A stretch of 64,000 nucleotides of DNA from Pseudomonas kairouanensis (GCF_004682055.1 NZ_QUZU01000019.1:1-64000); one strand, 5' to 3'; numbered from the stretch's first letter, positions 42,434 to 51,323 are shown. The notes: a model not told the origin generated them from the sequence alone. Numbers and translations are program-made.

Positions 42434-42766
42434 TTAGGTGGCCGAAATCCTTAGCGTCTTGAATAGCAGGCTGTACAAGCTGTCGACCGGCTTTGACCCG
42501 AGCGAGGCGTGACTGCGGTAGACGGCAACCTCCATCGGTTCAAGTGGGCCTAGGCCATGCTCAGCGCCGAGGATCTCAAGATGATCTGGCACACTGCATC
42601 GAGTCAGTACGGCGACAGCCAGACCACTTTCGACTGCAGCTAGTTGGCCTGCCAAGCTCGAGCTGTTGTAAATCACCTTGTACTGGCGGCCTTGCAAAGC
42701 CAGCGATCTAATGGCGCTGTGATGTGGTAGGAAGAGGTACTCGGCGGTCGCGACGGCACCACGCAA
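42434..42766 (-). pseudogene. C-terminal fragment of a LysR-type regulator
   Basis: About 110 codons matching the end of a LysR effector domain (YNSSSLAGQLAAVESGLAVAVL, then LEPMEVAVYRSHASLGSKPVDSLYSLLF, in outline). The helix-turn-helix is absent and no proper start exists. It ends the debris zone; the tniQ stop is 45 bp further on. It is probably left over from a rearrangement. Confidence 0.7.
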
Positions 42767-42810
42767 TGATCACTACACCTGCTCGCGGTCTGGATTCAGA
42801 TCGCATTGTT

Positions 42811-44739
42811 TTAGAATGGGCTAGGATTGAAAAATGGTGATAGCGAGCACTTTGAGTGATAACTCAAGTTATGAATCTTTACATATTTGATGACTAAGTC
42901 GCGACAGCCCAGTAATTCTTGGATGGGTAACCCTGCTATTCGGCGAAGTTTGTTTGATGAAACGGGAACTAGTAGTTTTGCGTATTCTGCTACCGCCCAT
43001 TTAATCAAACGATCCTGAAAGCTTTCCTTAGGCTCAGCTGCTGTTGCAAAAATACGTGATATCTCCGATTTGTAGGGCTCTGGAAATGATTGTGGTTGAG
43101 TTACTCCGCAGTCTTGTCTTAAGCGTGTTGCGGTGAGACGGGCTGGTCGTTCAGATTTGTTAAATTCTTTTTTCTTTTCGGCTTCAATGGCGAGTCGAAT
43201 TTGCTGAAAACGTTCACCCCAGGCTGTTCTATTGGTAGGGCCATGATATTTTCTAATAGGTTTTGGGATGTTCTCGCTTGTCCATAATGAGTCGTTAATC
43301 AATACAGTATCAATGTACGACGAAAGGGTCTGGCGCAATTCAGTGCGGGTGATGTCGGGTTGTGATTCTACGAGTGCCAAAAGCTTTTCCTTGGCGTGCT
43401 GAGTTTTTGAGATTTCCTTGCTCGATTTTCCGCAGAGAAGAAGATGAGGCTGGTCGCCAAAAATTAATGATATGGTATATTTACCTAAGTCAAAAACTCT
43501 GCAAGCTTCTCTGAGCCCCGTACCATTCTTGATTGCTTCTCTGATCTCTTTTAGCACGTGCCAACCAATACGGTCACACTGCTTTTCAGTTAGTGGTATG
43601 GCTATTTGATGATAGCGCGCAGCGGTACGGAAAATGCCTTCATTTATGTTTAAGCTTTTTGCCGCCGTAACTACCGCGCCTTTAGCTTGGCTCAGTGCGT
43701 TTTGAACTGCCGCCTTGTCGGGGTAGTGTTTTTTGCTGAGAGATTTCGATGGGTTAAGAGCTATAACTTTTGGTAAGTCGCATATTTTGCTGATGTCGCG
43801 TATGTCGTCGAAAAACAGCTTTGCAACAAATAAGTTATATATAATATTGGTTCCATTATGATTGGTACGAAAAACACGAGCAAGATCATGCCGGACCGAG
43901 CCCCTGCGAGAGCATTCGACAATAAAGCCAAACTCGTATAATAGGCTGGACCCAATTTCTTTCTCCAAAGCGTGTATTAGGACGCTATTTCTAATTTTTC
44001 CTGATGGCATTATAAAGTCATGCAGTTTTAACAGCTGTCGTAATTTGGATGTTATGTCTGTATGCAGAGAACTGCTGTTCAGCAGATGATCAACCTGCAG
44101 CGCCACCCATAATAGAGTGTTTTTTGAGGTTTCATCTGTTGCTTCAACGACCATAGGATGAATAGGCGTTTCGCAATCGCATTGTCCGGCCATTCGCCAC
44201 ATGATTGCCCTAGTCCGACTGTTGCAATTTACACAGCTGAAATGCAGCGGACAGCTGTGGCGTGCGCAATACTTTACGAACGCTGGCTGATGTTGTCGAT
44301 ACAGGACAGGAAATCCCAGGTTCTCGATGTCTTCAGTGACGCAGCTAGGACAGAATTTAGAATTGTGCCGGCCATTTTGGCCAGTTGTTTTTTTTCGTTT
44401 GGTTAGTCCTAAAGTCGCTGAAGGATTTCCATTTAGTCCATGACTTATTTCTTCCATTTTACTTTCGTAAAACTCTGGGCCTGATGAGTGCAGGAAAAGT
44501 GGAACTATAGTGTGGCTCTCAACAATCCTTCTTGGATTGTTACACCAAGGGTGTCCATCAGCCATTCTGCCTGCAAGTTCCACAACCGCGATGGGCACTA
44601 TGGCTGCGGCGCTAGCTCTATCAAGTCCGATTAAGCCAAGATTGCGCTTAGTATAACCAGCAGTGCGGTGTAAATAACGTGCCACAACTGAAGAGTATAA
44701 TTCGCCCGCCACTGGTATAGGAAAACCCGGGACTTTCAT
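42811..44739 (-). CDS. tnsD: TniQ/TnsD-family target-selection protein
   Basis: A 642-aa TniQ/TnsD protein. The N-terminal TniQ domain has FPIPVAGELYSSVVARYLHRTAGY and a zinc-finger region: KFCPSCVTEDIENLGFPVLYRQHQ, then YCARHSCPLHFSCVNC (CxxC and C-x-x-H pairs at about residues 128-170). The long C-terminal half is helix-turn-helix-rich, as in TnsD proteins that read a specific attachment site. It overlaps tnsC by 4 nt. With the element end abutting ssb, its likely target is the ssb start region. No tnsE is present, so this may be the only targeting protein. Confidence 0.88.
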   Translation of the reverse strand: MKVPGFPIPVAGELYSSVVARYLHRTAGYTKRNLGLIGLDRASAAAIVPIAVVELAGRMADGHPWCNNPRRIVESHTIVPLFLHSSGPEFYESKMEEISHGLNGNPSATLGLTKRKKTTGQNGRHNSKFCPSCVTEDIENLGFPVLYRQHQPAFVKYCARHSCPLHFSCVNCNSRTRAIMWRMAGQCDCETPIHPMVVEATDETSKNTLLWVALQVDHLLNSSSLHTDITSKLRQLLKLHDFIMPSGKIRNSVLIHALEKEIGSSLLYEFGFIVECSRRGSVRHDLARVFRTNHNGTNIIYNLFVAKLFFDDIRDISKICDLPKVIALNPSKSLSKKHYPDKAAVQNALSQAKGAVVTAAKSLNINEGIFRTAARYHQIAIPLTEKQCDRIGWHVLKEIREAIKNGTGLREACRVFDLGKYTISLIFGDQPHLLLCGKSSKEISKTQHAKEKLLALVESQPDITRTELRQTLSSYIDTVLINDSLWTSENIPKPIRKYHGPTNRTAWGERFQQIRLAIEAEKKKEFNKSERPARLTATRLRQDCGVTQPQSFPEPYKSEISRIFATAAEPKESFQDRLIKWAVAEYAKLLVPVSSNKLRRIAGLPIQELLGCRDLVIKYVKIHNLSYHSKCSLSPFFNPSPF

Positions 44740-46136
44740 GGGCGCTCCAAGATCTTACTTAGATCGTCAGGGTTCTCATTCAGCACCATTTGTTTAATCT
44801 CTTCCTTTGAAAGCGGTTCACTTTTGCTATTTGCTTTCTCTACTCGGCTGGAGGGTTGGCGCTCTCGTATAGGATTTAGTGTGTTCTGTTGGGTTAGTAG
44901 CTGGCTTTCAGGTAGTCCTGTATTGGGCGAGAGCGCGTTCGAAAGTGCCTCGTCAAATTTATCTATCAAACGTGGGCTGTTGGACTTCAGGATGTTTACT
45001 GCAGGATGAAGCGGGGTCATTCGCAAGTTGTACGTTTCAATTATAGTATTTTCATTAATTTTCTCAGAGCCGTCTTCGATTGCAGCGAGTTGAGCGCTAG
45101 CAAATACGCTGAGCATAATTCCTGTTATGCCTTGGCTAACATCATAAAGAGCGTCAATAATTCTGTCGCTTATTTCGGATCGTTCTTTGGTCCATTGGTA
45201 TTTCCAAGCAATCTTACATAATTGATTAAAACTTTCATCATCGGCAGAAAGCGGCCGTTTCAGGTCATAGTACCCACCCTCTACCAATCGCCGAGAGATG
45301 CTAAGATCACCCTCTAACAGCCTAAGGGCTTTATAGGTACCCGCGATCACGATAGGAATGCCGAGTTCATCGCGGAGGTTTACAAGAAATGCTATGACTT
45401 TTGCAGCACCGACTCCCATCAGTGAAAGGTTTTGAAATTCGTCTAAGACTAGCAACCCAACATGATGAGTGGTTATGATTTTTCGTATTTCAGAGAGGTA
45501 GAAGTTTCTGTCGCCTCCACGCACATCCTGAAAAATGCCATGGTACAGCTTTAAGCCAAGAATGCGATCCGTATAGTCGCCAAAAGATGCGCATAAAGTT
45601 TTAACTGTACAGTGTTCGGGTACATTACGACGAAGCCACAGTATTTGCCGTTCTGGGAAGGGTTGATCTTGAAATAACGCATGTTGATAACTCTGCTGCC
45701 CTGCGCTCTCAAGCACTCGGTCGAGTAAGGTCGATTTACCCATTCCAGAATGTCCAGCTATAAGCGATATAGTTGGGCGGATGGTGATGTCTGCCTTGCC
45801 ACCGTAAAGTGCCCTCTGCCCCTCGGCTGACATAGGGTTTCGAGGGATATATCCGTCAAATAGCTGAGAGCTAATTCCAATAAGCGCTCTTCGATGCACA
45901 GGATGTGTTGGTGCGAAAAAGTGCCTGAGTCGGTTGATTTTTATTCTTCTAAGATACGTGGGAAGCTCACGGTCTAACGTATCGTACTCAGGTTTTAACC
46001 CAAGTCTTATGAAAGCTTGGCGATCATTATCTGGCGGAAGATTCAAATGTGCTATCAACGGATTGTCATCAATTTCCGCTGCGCCAGATTTTTGATATAT
46101 TATGTCATTTAATGATGTTGACTGCATCGACTTCAT
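44736..46136 (-). CDS. tnsC: TnsC-like AAA+ transposition regulator
   Basis: A 466-aa ATPase. The Walker A loop GHSGMGKST is at about residues 124-132 and Walker B LLVLDEFQNLSLMG at about 230-243, as in TnsC/TniB. TnsC links the target-site protein to the TnsAB transposase and controls activation and immunity. It overlaps tnsB (32 nt) and tniQ (4 nt). It is full length and looks intact. Confidence 0.9.
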   Translation of the reverse strand: MKSMQSTSLNDIIYQKSGAAEIDDNPLIAHLNLPPDNDRQAFIRLGLKPEYDTLDRELPTYLRRIKINRLRHFFAPTHPVHRRALIGISSQLFDGYIPRNPMSAEGQRALYGGKADITIRPTISLIAGHSGMGKSTLLDRVLESAGQQSYQHALFQDQPFPERQILWLRRNVPEHCTVKTLCASFGDYTDRILGLKLYHGIFQDVRGGDRNFYLSEIRKIITTHHVGLLVLDEFQNLSLMGVGAAKVIAFLVNLRDELGIPIVIAGTYKALRLLEGDLSISRRLVEGGYYDLKRPLSADDESFNQLCKIAWKYQWTKERSEISDRIIDALYDVSQGITGIMLSVFASAQLAAIEDGSEKINENTIIETYNLRMTPLHPAVNILKSNSPRLIDKFDEALSNALSPNTGLPESQLLTQQNTLNPIRERQPSSRVEKANSKSEPLSKEEIKQMVLNENPDDLSKILERP

Positions 46137-48231
46137 CCCAAATGGATATCTCGTTTTGGTTATGCTCTGTATCCATGTTTTCAGCGGACAGGTTCGGATG
46201 TGGAGTTGCTTCAGGTGTCTGGTTTGGGTGTATACCTCCGTTTAATCCCGGAGAGCGCTCATTTGCCCTTTCTTGCGCCCGATTTTGGCGAATATCCACT
46301 CCGTGACCCGCCTTAGGCGAATTGCGTTTCTCCACAACAGATTTTTGCACTGCGGCTTTGACGGCTCGTACACTAACCCTGCGTTTGCTGTAGTGGATGA
46401 GTTCGGCTTGGCTGACTAATTGCTTCTGGATCGCTCGAAACTCTTTAGCCTCAGGGAACGACGCTCTAATGTCATAGATTTCCGGGTCTGTATTGAGCGC
46501 CGGTAGCCATGAGTTGATACTCGAATCATAAAAATATATTTCGCTAGCAAGCAGCGGGTTGTACGAAATTTTAACTTTTATAGACTGATTGACTGAGGCG
46601 CTCAGTAGGCCGGATGTTCTGAGATGGTCACAAATGTAGGTCTCTCCTTGGAACAGTATGCCAAGCGGAGAAATTCGGCCACTACCATTTGTCAGTAAAT
46701 ATTCATATATGAAATGTGGCCCCATATTTCGGGTGAAGCCGGCTCGGTTCGATAGTGCCCAACGGTGTAGTCCAATGCGAGTTGCTACCCTCGGACCTTC
46801 GGCTAGAGCATCAGGCGGTATTTTTTTGGGATCAACCGCCGTGTTATTCAAGTCCATGATTATTTCTACTAGGATCTTTTCAAATTCAAATATATCCAAC
46901 GCAGCTGTTTTTTTTCCGTCGGGCGACCGTCGTTCTCTTTTCTTTGAAAACCTACCAGGCAAATCGAATCTGCTGCTTCTGTTTTTTTTAAGTTCGGCGT
47001 TCTTGCCCTCCACGGTACCTTTCGCGATCGGTGTCATAGAAGGTGTGATTTCTACACGTATTCCCGATTGAGGAAAGTTATGCCCCATGTTGGAGATCAA
47101 CTCTGCGCGGTCTGCCCGCAGTAATGTTGGCAAATGGTGGCACGGCCAATCTGCTGAGGAGTACGGCAGTCCTAGTCGTTCAAAGACTAGAGACTTATCG
47201 CTGAAGCAATTGTACAATGCTAGCGCCGCAGTGGCCCAACTAGGGTTTTCCAAGCTTACGGCGTAACCTACAATGGCCCCATCATAGGTATCAACTATTA
47301 GATAGACTGTAGGCCTTCCAACGAGCAGGCTTTTTGTAATCCTTGAAACAAGCTGGATTTGAAAGTGAGTCGCGTCGATTTCGTAAAAGCCTGGGCCAGG
47401 CACATTGTCGCTAGCCTTGCCTCTTGATCCTCTAGGTGATTCTGCTTCTAATTCGTCATTGGCTTTCTTTAGTTTTCGGCAACGATATCTAAACTGCCGC
47501 CATGTAGGAACTTTGTGTTTTTTAGCAAGCGCAGGGTTTAAAAGTAATCCGTCGGTCCCGTCGGATATGGCCTCAGGCGGAAGCTTGTAGGTTGTTAAAA
47601 GCATTTCATGAAAAGCATCCTTCCAAGTCATCCGTTGCTGAGCTATATATATTTCATAAGCTTTTTTTATTTGGGGCTCCACTTCGTACGATGGTACCTC
47701 AGTGTCGGCTGATAACAGATTTGGTTTTGCTCCCCTTTTTTTACCAGATGTAGGCGGGTTAAATACCCTGGCATCTTTCACAACGAATTTACTAACAACT
47801 GCGACCGTATTACGACCTGCTTGAAGCCAGTCACTCACCCAAAGTTTAATAGTTTTCTCTGTCAGGTCTAACGACGCAGCAATCTGCTTTATCTTTGAGT
47901 TGGCTGCTTTTTTATTTGTGAGAAACTCAGGCATGACAGAAAGCGCGGAAGTGATGTCAGATACCTGTTTCAGCCTTTTTTCTGCAGCTTGCGGAAGTTT
48001 GGGAGGTATCGAAGGGAGATCGCCTAACGGGTCTGATACTTTCACTAACCTTTCGGAAGCGAGCAGGTCAATCCACTCTGAATAATCAACGCTGAATGGC
48101 TTAGTGGCTTTATTCTTCTTGATTTTTATGAGTATGACCTTTTTTAGCTCAACGGTTTCCAACACTCTGACCGGGCAGTCGAACATATGGGATGGCGTTG
48201 TTGCTACGTACACGTCGTGTATCTCGTACAT
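46105..48231 (-). CDS. tnsB: TnsB-like DDE transposase
   Basis: A 708-aa transposase of the TnsB/MuA/TniA retroviral-integrase type. The DDE core is visible: EIDATHFQIQ (first D), RADRAELISN (second D) and KGTVEGKNAELKK (E). N-terminal helix-turn-helix regions (LDLTEKTIKLWVSDWLQAG) should bind the terminal repeats at 49236-49304. It joins the 3' ends of the element to target DNA. Its gene overlaps tnsC by 32 nt and follows tnsA by 1 nt. Confidence 0.92.
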   Translation of the reverse strand: MYEIHDVYVATTPSHMFDCPVRVLETVELKKVILIKIKKNKATKPFSVDYSEWIDLLASERLVKVSDPLGDLPSIPPKLPQAAEKRLKQVSDITSALSVMPEFLTNKKAANSKIKQIAASLDLTEKTIKLWVSDWLQAGRNTVAVVSKFVVKDARVFNPPTSGKKRGAKPNLLSADTEVPSYEVEPQIKKAYEIYIAQQRMTWKDAFHEMLLTTYKLPPEAISDGTDGLLLNPALAKKHKVPTWRQFRYRCRKLKKANDELEAESPRGSRGKASDNVPGPGFYEIDATHFQIQLVSRITKSLLVGRPTVYLIVDTYDGAIVGYAVSLENPSWATAALALYNCFSDKSLVFERLGLPYSSADWPCHHLPTLLRADRAELISNMGHNFPQSGIRVEITPSMTPIAKGTVEGKNAELKKNRSSRFDLPGRFSKKRERRSPDGKKTAALDIFEFEKILVEIIMDLNNTAVDPKKIPPDALAEGPRVATRIGLHRWALSNRAGFTRNMGPHFIYEYLLTNGSGRISPLGILFQGETYICDHLRTSGLLSASVNQSIKVKISYNPLLASEIYFYDSSINSWLPALNTDPEIYDIRASFPEAKEFRAIQKQLVSQAELIHYSKRRVSVRAVKAAVQKSVVEKRNSPKAGHGVDIRQNRAQERANERSPGLNGGIHPNQTPEATPHPNLSAENMDTEHNQNEISIWDEVDAVNIIK

Positions 48232-48232
48232 T

Positions 48233-49039
48233 TCAGGCCACCTCCCTCAAAAGCACATTCCCTCGGTGTCTTAACGTATTTCTTTCTATGTCAAGTCGGC
48301 TTTGATGTCTCCAGACAGCTTGGCCTAAGAGGGTGTGGCCGGTATGCACGTCGATGCCCATTTCCCTAATGGATTTTGTCATGATTGCGTTGAAGGAAAG
48401 CTGACGACTGCAGTTTTCCTCAAACCGCCGGCTGAAATCTTCCGGCGTGATTAGTGATCTGAGGCGGCAATCGTCCGAAAGTGACAATTCAAAAAAGCAG
48501 AGATTATTAACCCTATGAGTTGAAATCTCTTTCTCGGTGATAAGAACCCACTTAACGCCCCGATTATTCCAATAAACCTTTTCTATCAGCAGTTTTTCGA
48601 GGTTACGAGGCGTTAAGTCCTTGGTCAGCTTCACGCTGATCGCTAGGAGTTGATCCCCATTCGGCCGATCAAGTGTGAGTAAAAGATCAGTGGTCATCAC
48701 TGTTGGTGTTTTTGTCGCAGGGTATGTTGGATGACGCACACCGAGATCTGCCGCTATTTGCTGGGTTTCCGCCAAGGGGAGCAGTGCGTACTGTTCACGA
48801 ATGTCTCTCGTGGACCTTGAATACTCGGCTTCAAGATGGACCTTGAATTCTTGCCGAGATAGATAGTGATGCGTGCGTCCGGTCAGCCGGCTTTTGACCA
48901 TACTCGACGTCCCGGTGGAAGGAACGTCTCGGACGTACATGAACGGCTTATAGCCGGCACCGTCACCCTGCCCGTAACCGGCTGCTATCCACCTGTCCAC
49001 CAAATCTGGATTTGGTGCTCTGCATTTCGTACCTGCCAT
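48233..49039 (-). CDS. tnsA: TnsA-like endonuclease
   Basis: A 268-aa TnsA. The restriction-endonuclease-like active site appears as Glu in RDIREQYALLPL, Asp in VMTTDLLLTL and Lys in AISVKLTKDL, matching the E-D-K triad of TnsA. It cuts the 5' ends so that the element moves by cut-and-paste. Such a TnsA separates true Tn7-like elements from Tn5053/Tn402-type TniABQ elements. It is the gene closest to the right end, as in Tn7. Confidence 0.9.
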   Translation of the reverse strand: MAGTKCRAPNPDLVDRWIAAGYGQGDGAGYKPFMYVRDVPSTGTSSMVKSRLTGRTHHYLSRQEFKVHLEAEYSRSTRDIREQYALLPLAETQQIAADLGVRHPTYPATKTPTVMTTDLLLTLDRPNGDQLLAISVKLTKDLTPRNLEKLLIEKVYWNNRGVKWVLITEKEISTHRVNNLCFFELSLSDDCRLRSLITPEDFSRRFEENCSRQLSFNAIMTKSIREMGIDVHTGHTLLGQAVWRHQSRLDIERNTLRHRGNVLLREVA

Positions 49040-49324
49040 ACCGCCTCCTGATCGGCGATCCCGCGCCCGCTGAGCGAGGGAGATTGAGCTAGGAAATCAT
49101 CGGTAGTCAGAGTGGTAGCTGGGTTCGATCATAAAGGCTTCGTTCCGTAGCCGGGTGAGTTAAACTAGGAGATCGTGAAGACGCGTACGCCATGGCACGT
49201 TGCTACCTAAGATCGTCCATCAAGCGGCGCATATTGGAAATTCTTTTGGCCCCTTCCAGAAATATAGACAAATTTTTTGGCCCTGGGAGAAATTCTTTTG
49301 TCCCTCTACACTTAGGAGAACGTT
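49040..49324. other. tnsA-ssb intergenic region
   Basis: 285 bp: the first about 195 bp must hold the tnsA promoter (leftward), then the terminal repeats, then 14 bp of chromosome with the ssb ribosome binding site. CTTAG (49311-49315) is the expected 5-bp target duplication at this side; no partner copy was found on the left. No convincing ssb promoter or LexA box is visible. Confidence 0.6.
49236..49310. repeat. right end of the Tn7-like element: three TnsB-site-like repeats
   Basis: GGAAATTCTTTTGGCCCC (49236-49253), GACAAATTTTTTGGCCCT (49267-49284) and GAGAAATTCTTTTGTCCC (49287-49304) are direct repeats, closed by CTCTACA ending at 49310. On the minus strand the element starts TGTAGAGGGACAAAAGAATT, similar to Tn7's TGTGGGCGGACAATAAAGTC. 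TGT/ACA termini and repeated TnsB sites define the element's right end. Confidence 0.85.
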
Positions 49325-49840
49325 ATGGCCCGTGGGGTTAACAAAGTCATATTGGTCGGTACATGCGGCCAGGATCCCGAAGTTCGCTACTTGCCTAACG
49401 GTAACGCCGTGACCAACCTGAGTCTGGCGACCAGCGAACAGTGGACCGACAAGCAGACCGGCCAGAAGGTCGAGAAAACCGAATGGCACCGCGTGTCGAT
49501 GTTCGGCAAGGTTGCAGAGATCGCCGGTGAGTACCTGCGCAAAGGTTCGCAGGTGTACATCGAAGGCAAGCTGCAAACCCGCGAGTGGGAAAAAGACGGC
49601 ATCAAGCGTTACACCACCGAAATCGTGGTCGACATGCAAGGCACCATGCAACTGCTGGGCGGCCGTCCACAGGGCGACCAACAGGGCCAGGGCGGCATGT
49701 CCAACTCGGCACCGCGTCCACAGCAGTCCCGTCCGCAGCCAAGCCAGCAGCCACAGCGTGAGTCGCGTCCAGCGCCACAGCAGGCCGCGCCGCAGCCGGC
49801 TCCGGATTTCGACAGCTTTGATGACGATATCCCGTTCTAA
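49325..49840 (+). CDS. ssb: single-stranded DNA-binding protein SSB
   Basis: A 171-aa SSB. The N-terminal OB fold begins MARGVNKVILVGTCGQDPEV and includes EWHRVSMFGKVAEIAGEYLRKGSQVYIEG (outline). A Gln/Pro-rich linker follows, then the acidic interaction tip DFDSFDDDIPF. It protects single-stranded DNA in replication and repair. The ribosome binding site AGGAG is at 49314-49318, only 4 bp inside the chromosome from the Tn7-like end, so the native promoter has been displaced. A strong terminator follows. Confidence 0.98.
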   Translation: MARGVNKVILVGTCGQDPEVRYLPNGNAVTNLSLATSEQWTDKQTGQKVEKTEWHRVSMFGKVAEIAGEYLRKGSQVYIEGKLQTREWEKDGIKRYTTEIVVDMQGTMQLLGGRPQGDQQGQGGMSNSAPRPQQSRPQPSQQPQRESRPAPQQAAPQPAPDFDSFDDDIPF

Positions 49841-49863
49841 GGTCCAAGGCCTGGAACGAGCAA

Positions 49864-49896
49864 ACCCCCGATGGCCCAGGCCTCGGGGGTTTTTTA
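49864..49896 (+). terminator. ssb terminator
   Basis: CCCCCGA and TCGGGGG form a stem followed by seven T. It is a standard intrinsic terminator 25 bp after the ssb stop. Confidence 0.9.
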
Positions 49897-49979
49897 TTAC
49901 CCGCCAACTCCAGGCGTTTGTTCTCCAGGCCCATTGGATTTAGGCTGTGGGCCACCTTTAAGTCCGAAGGAAAGCCGTG

Positions 49980-50741
49980 ATGACCTGGTCTGCCAAGCAA
50001 TACACGATGTTCGAACAGCAGCGCACCCGTCCCGTCCGTGATCTGGTGGCGGCCATCCCGAATACCCAAGTGCGCACCGCCGTCGACTTGGGGTGTGGGC
50101 CGGGCAATTCCACCCAGGTGCTCGCCGAACGCTTTCCAGAGGCTCACGTCACCGGCATGGATAGCTCCGATGACATGCTCATCGACGCTCGCAAGCGCCT
50201 GCCGGCACTCAACTTTGAACTCGCGGATATCGGTGCCTGGAAGCCTGTGCAACCGTTCGACGTGATCTTGGCCAATGCCTCGCTGCAATGGCTGCCGAAC
50301 CACGCCAGCCTCTATCCGCATTTGGTCAACCAACTGACGCCGGGCGGTACGCTGGCGGTGCAAACGCCGGACAACCTCGATGAGCCTGCCCACCGCCTTG
50401 CCCGCGAAGTTGCGGCCGATGGCCCATGGGCGGCCAAGATCGGCACGGTAAAACACAACGAGCGCCACCCGGCGAGCTACTACTACGAGTTGCTGAGCAA
50501 GCACTGCAGCACCGTGGATGTGTGGCGTACCACCTACCTGCATCCCTTGGCGGATCACGCTGCGGTGGTTGAATGGTTCAAGGCGTCAGCCCTTCGGCCA
50601 TTTCTGGCGCCTTTGACCGATAGCGAAAAAACAGCCTTCCTGCAGGAATACCAGGCGCGGATTACCCAGGCTTATCCGGCCCTGGGCGATGGCACTGTCT
50701 TGCTGCCATTCCCGCGCCTGTTCATCATTGCGACCCGCTAA
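49980..50741 (+). CDS. tam: trans-aconitate 2-methyltransferase
   Basis: A 253-aa SAM-dependent methyltransferase of normal Tam length. The ATG at 49980 is preferred to the GTG 3 nt before; AAGGAAAG precedes it. The N-terminus MTWSAKQYTMFEQQRTRPVRDL, the SAM loop VDLGCGPGNSTQVL (about residues 33-46) and LANASLQWLPNH are Tam signatures. It methylates trans-aconitate, which otherwise inhibits aconitase. It is a single gene downstream of ssb. Confidence 0.9.
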   Translation: MTWSAKQYTMFEQQRTRPVRDLVAAIPNTQVRTAVDLGCGPGNSTQVLAERFPEAHVTGMDSSDDMLIDARKRLPALNFELADIGAWKPVQPFDVILANASLQWLPNHASLYPHLVNQLTPGGTLAVQTPDNLDEPAHRLAREVAADGPWAAKIGTVKHNERHPASYYYELLSKHCSTVDVWRTTYLHPLADHAAVVEWFKASALRPFLAPLTDSEKTAFLQEYQARITQAYPALGDGTVLLPFPRLFIIATR

Positions 50742-50762
50742 GCCCCCAAACACAAGCGGCGG

Positions 50763-51323
50763 TCATGCCGTTGCTTGTGCCTTCAAAAAGTCGTCCGCCG
50801 ACACCACACCTGCATACCCAAACGCCAGCGATGCCATGTACGCACCGTGCACCTGCGCCGCCGGAATCACCTGTCCATTGAATTCCAGATCCCGCGTGGC
50901 GCATGCGTCGTGGATCACCGTAACGGTGTAGCCCAGGTCTGCCGCCGCCCGCACAACGCCGTCGATGCACATATGGCTCATGCTGCCGACCACCACCAGT
51001 TCCGTGATGCTGCGTTGTTCCAGCAGCGCCCGCAGGTTGGTTTCGCGGAACGCATTCACAAAGTGTTTCAACACCACCGGTTCGTTGCCTTCATTCAGCA
51101 CCTTGCTGTGCAAATGCGCACCTTCGGAGCCTGGGGTAAAGAACGGCGCATCTTCAGAGGCGAACTCGTGGCGCACGTGAATCACGGCATCCCCGGCCTG
51201 GCGAAACGCTTGCAGCACCTGCACAGCCTTGTCCGCCGCGGCTTCCACGCCGTCAAGTGGCCACTTGCCCTGGGGGAAGTAGTCGTTCTGGATATCGATT
51301 AGGATGAGCGCTTGCTTGGCCAT
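50763..51323 (-). CDS. isochorismatase-family cysteine hydrolase
   Basis: A 186-aa hydrolase with the Asp-Lys-Cys triad pattern: LIDIQNDYFPQGKW (D at about residue 9), the conserved Lys in VVLKHFVNAF, and GSMSHMCIDGVVRAA (Cys at about residue 117). Such enzymes act on amides or enol ethers (nicotinamidase, isochorismatase); the substrate is unknown. It is divergent from the GlxA-type regulator 97 bp away, which likely controls it. Confidence 0.88.
   Translation of the reverse strand: MAKQALILIDIQNDYFPQGKWPLDGVEAAADKAVQVLQAFRQAGDAVIHVRHEFASEDAPFFTPGSEGAHLHSKVLNEGNEPVVLKHFVNAFRETNLRALLEQRSITELVVVGSMSHMCIDGVVRAAADLGYTVTVIHDACATRDLEFNGQVIPAAQVHGAYMASLAFGYAGVVSADDFLKAQATA

Larger units (their letters stand above)
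3834..49310. mobile_element. about 45-kb accessory island (Tn7-like, As/Cu/Ni resistance plus CBASS)
   Basis: The stretch between the lysE hairpin and the ssb Shine-Dalgarno sequence carries a Tn3-family transposase, arsenic, copper and Ni/Co resistance, a CBASS operon, an orphan flgB, gene fragments and a Tn7-like tnsABC-tniQ module. Base composition varies strongly: the tnpA is GC-rich, while flgB and the tns genes are AT-rich. The right border is sharp (Tn7-like terminal repeats at 49236-49310). The left border is inferred only from where chromosomal sequence appears to stop. No integrase or tRNA gene was seen. Confidence 0.75.

Noticed and set aside
42811..49039. Tn5053/Tn402-type TniABQ element
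   Set aside because: A distinct TnsA endonuclease gene and the tnsA-B-C-D order indicate a Tn7-like element; no resolvase tniR is present.
49040..49324. LexA box for ssb
   Set aside because: No CTGT-N8-ACAG pattern seen in the region.
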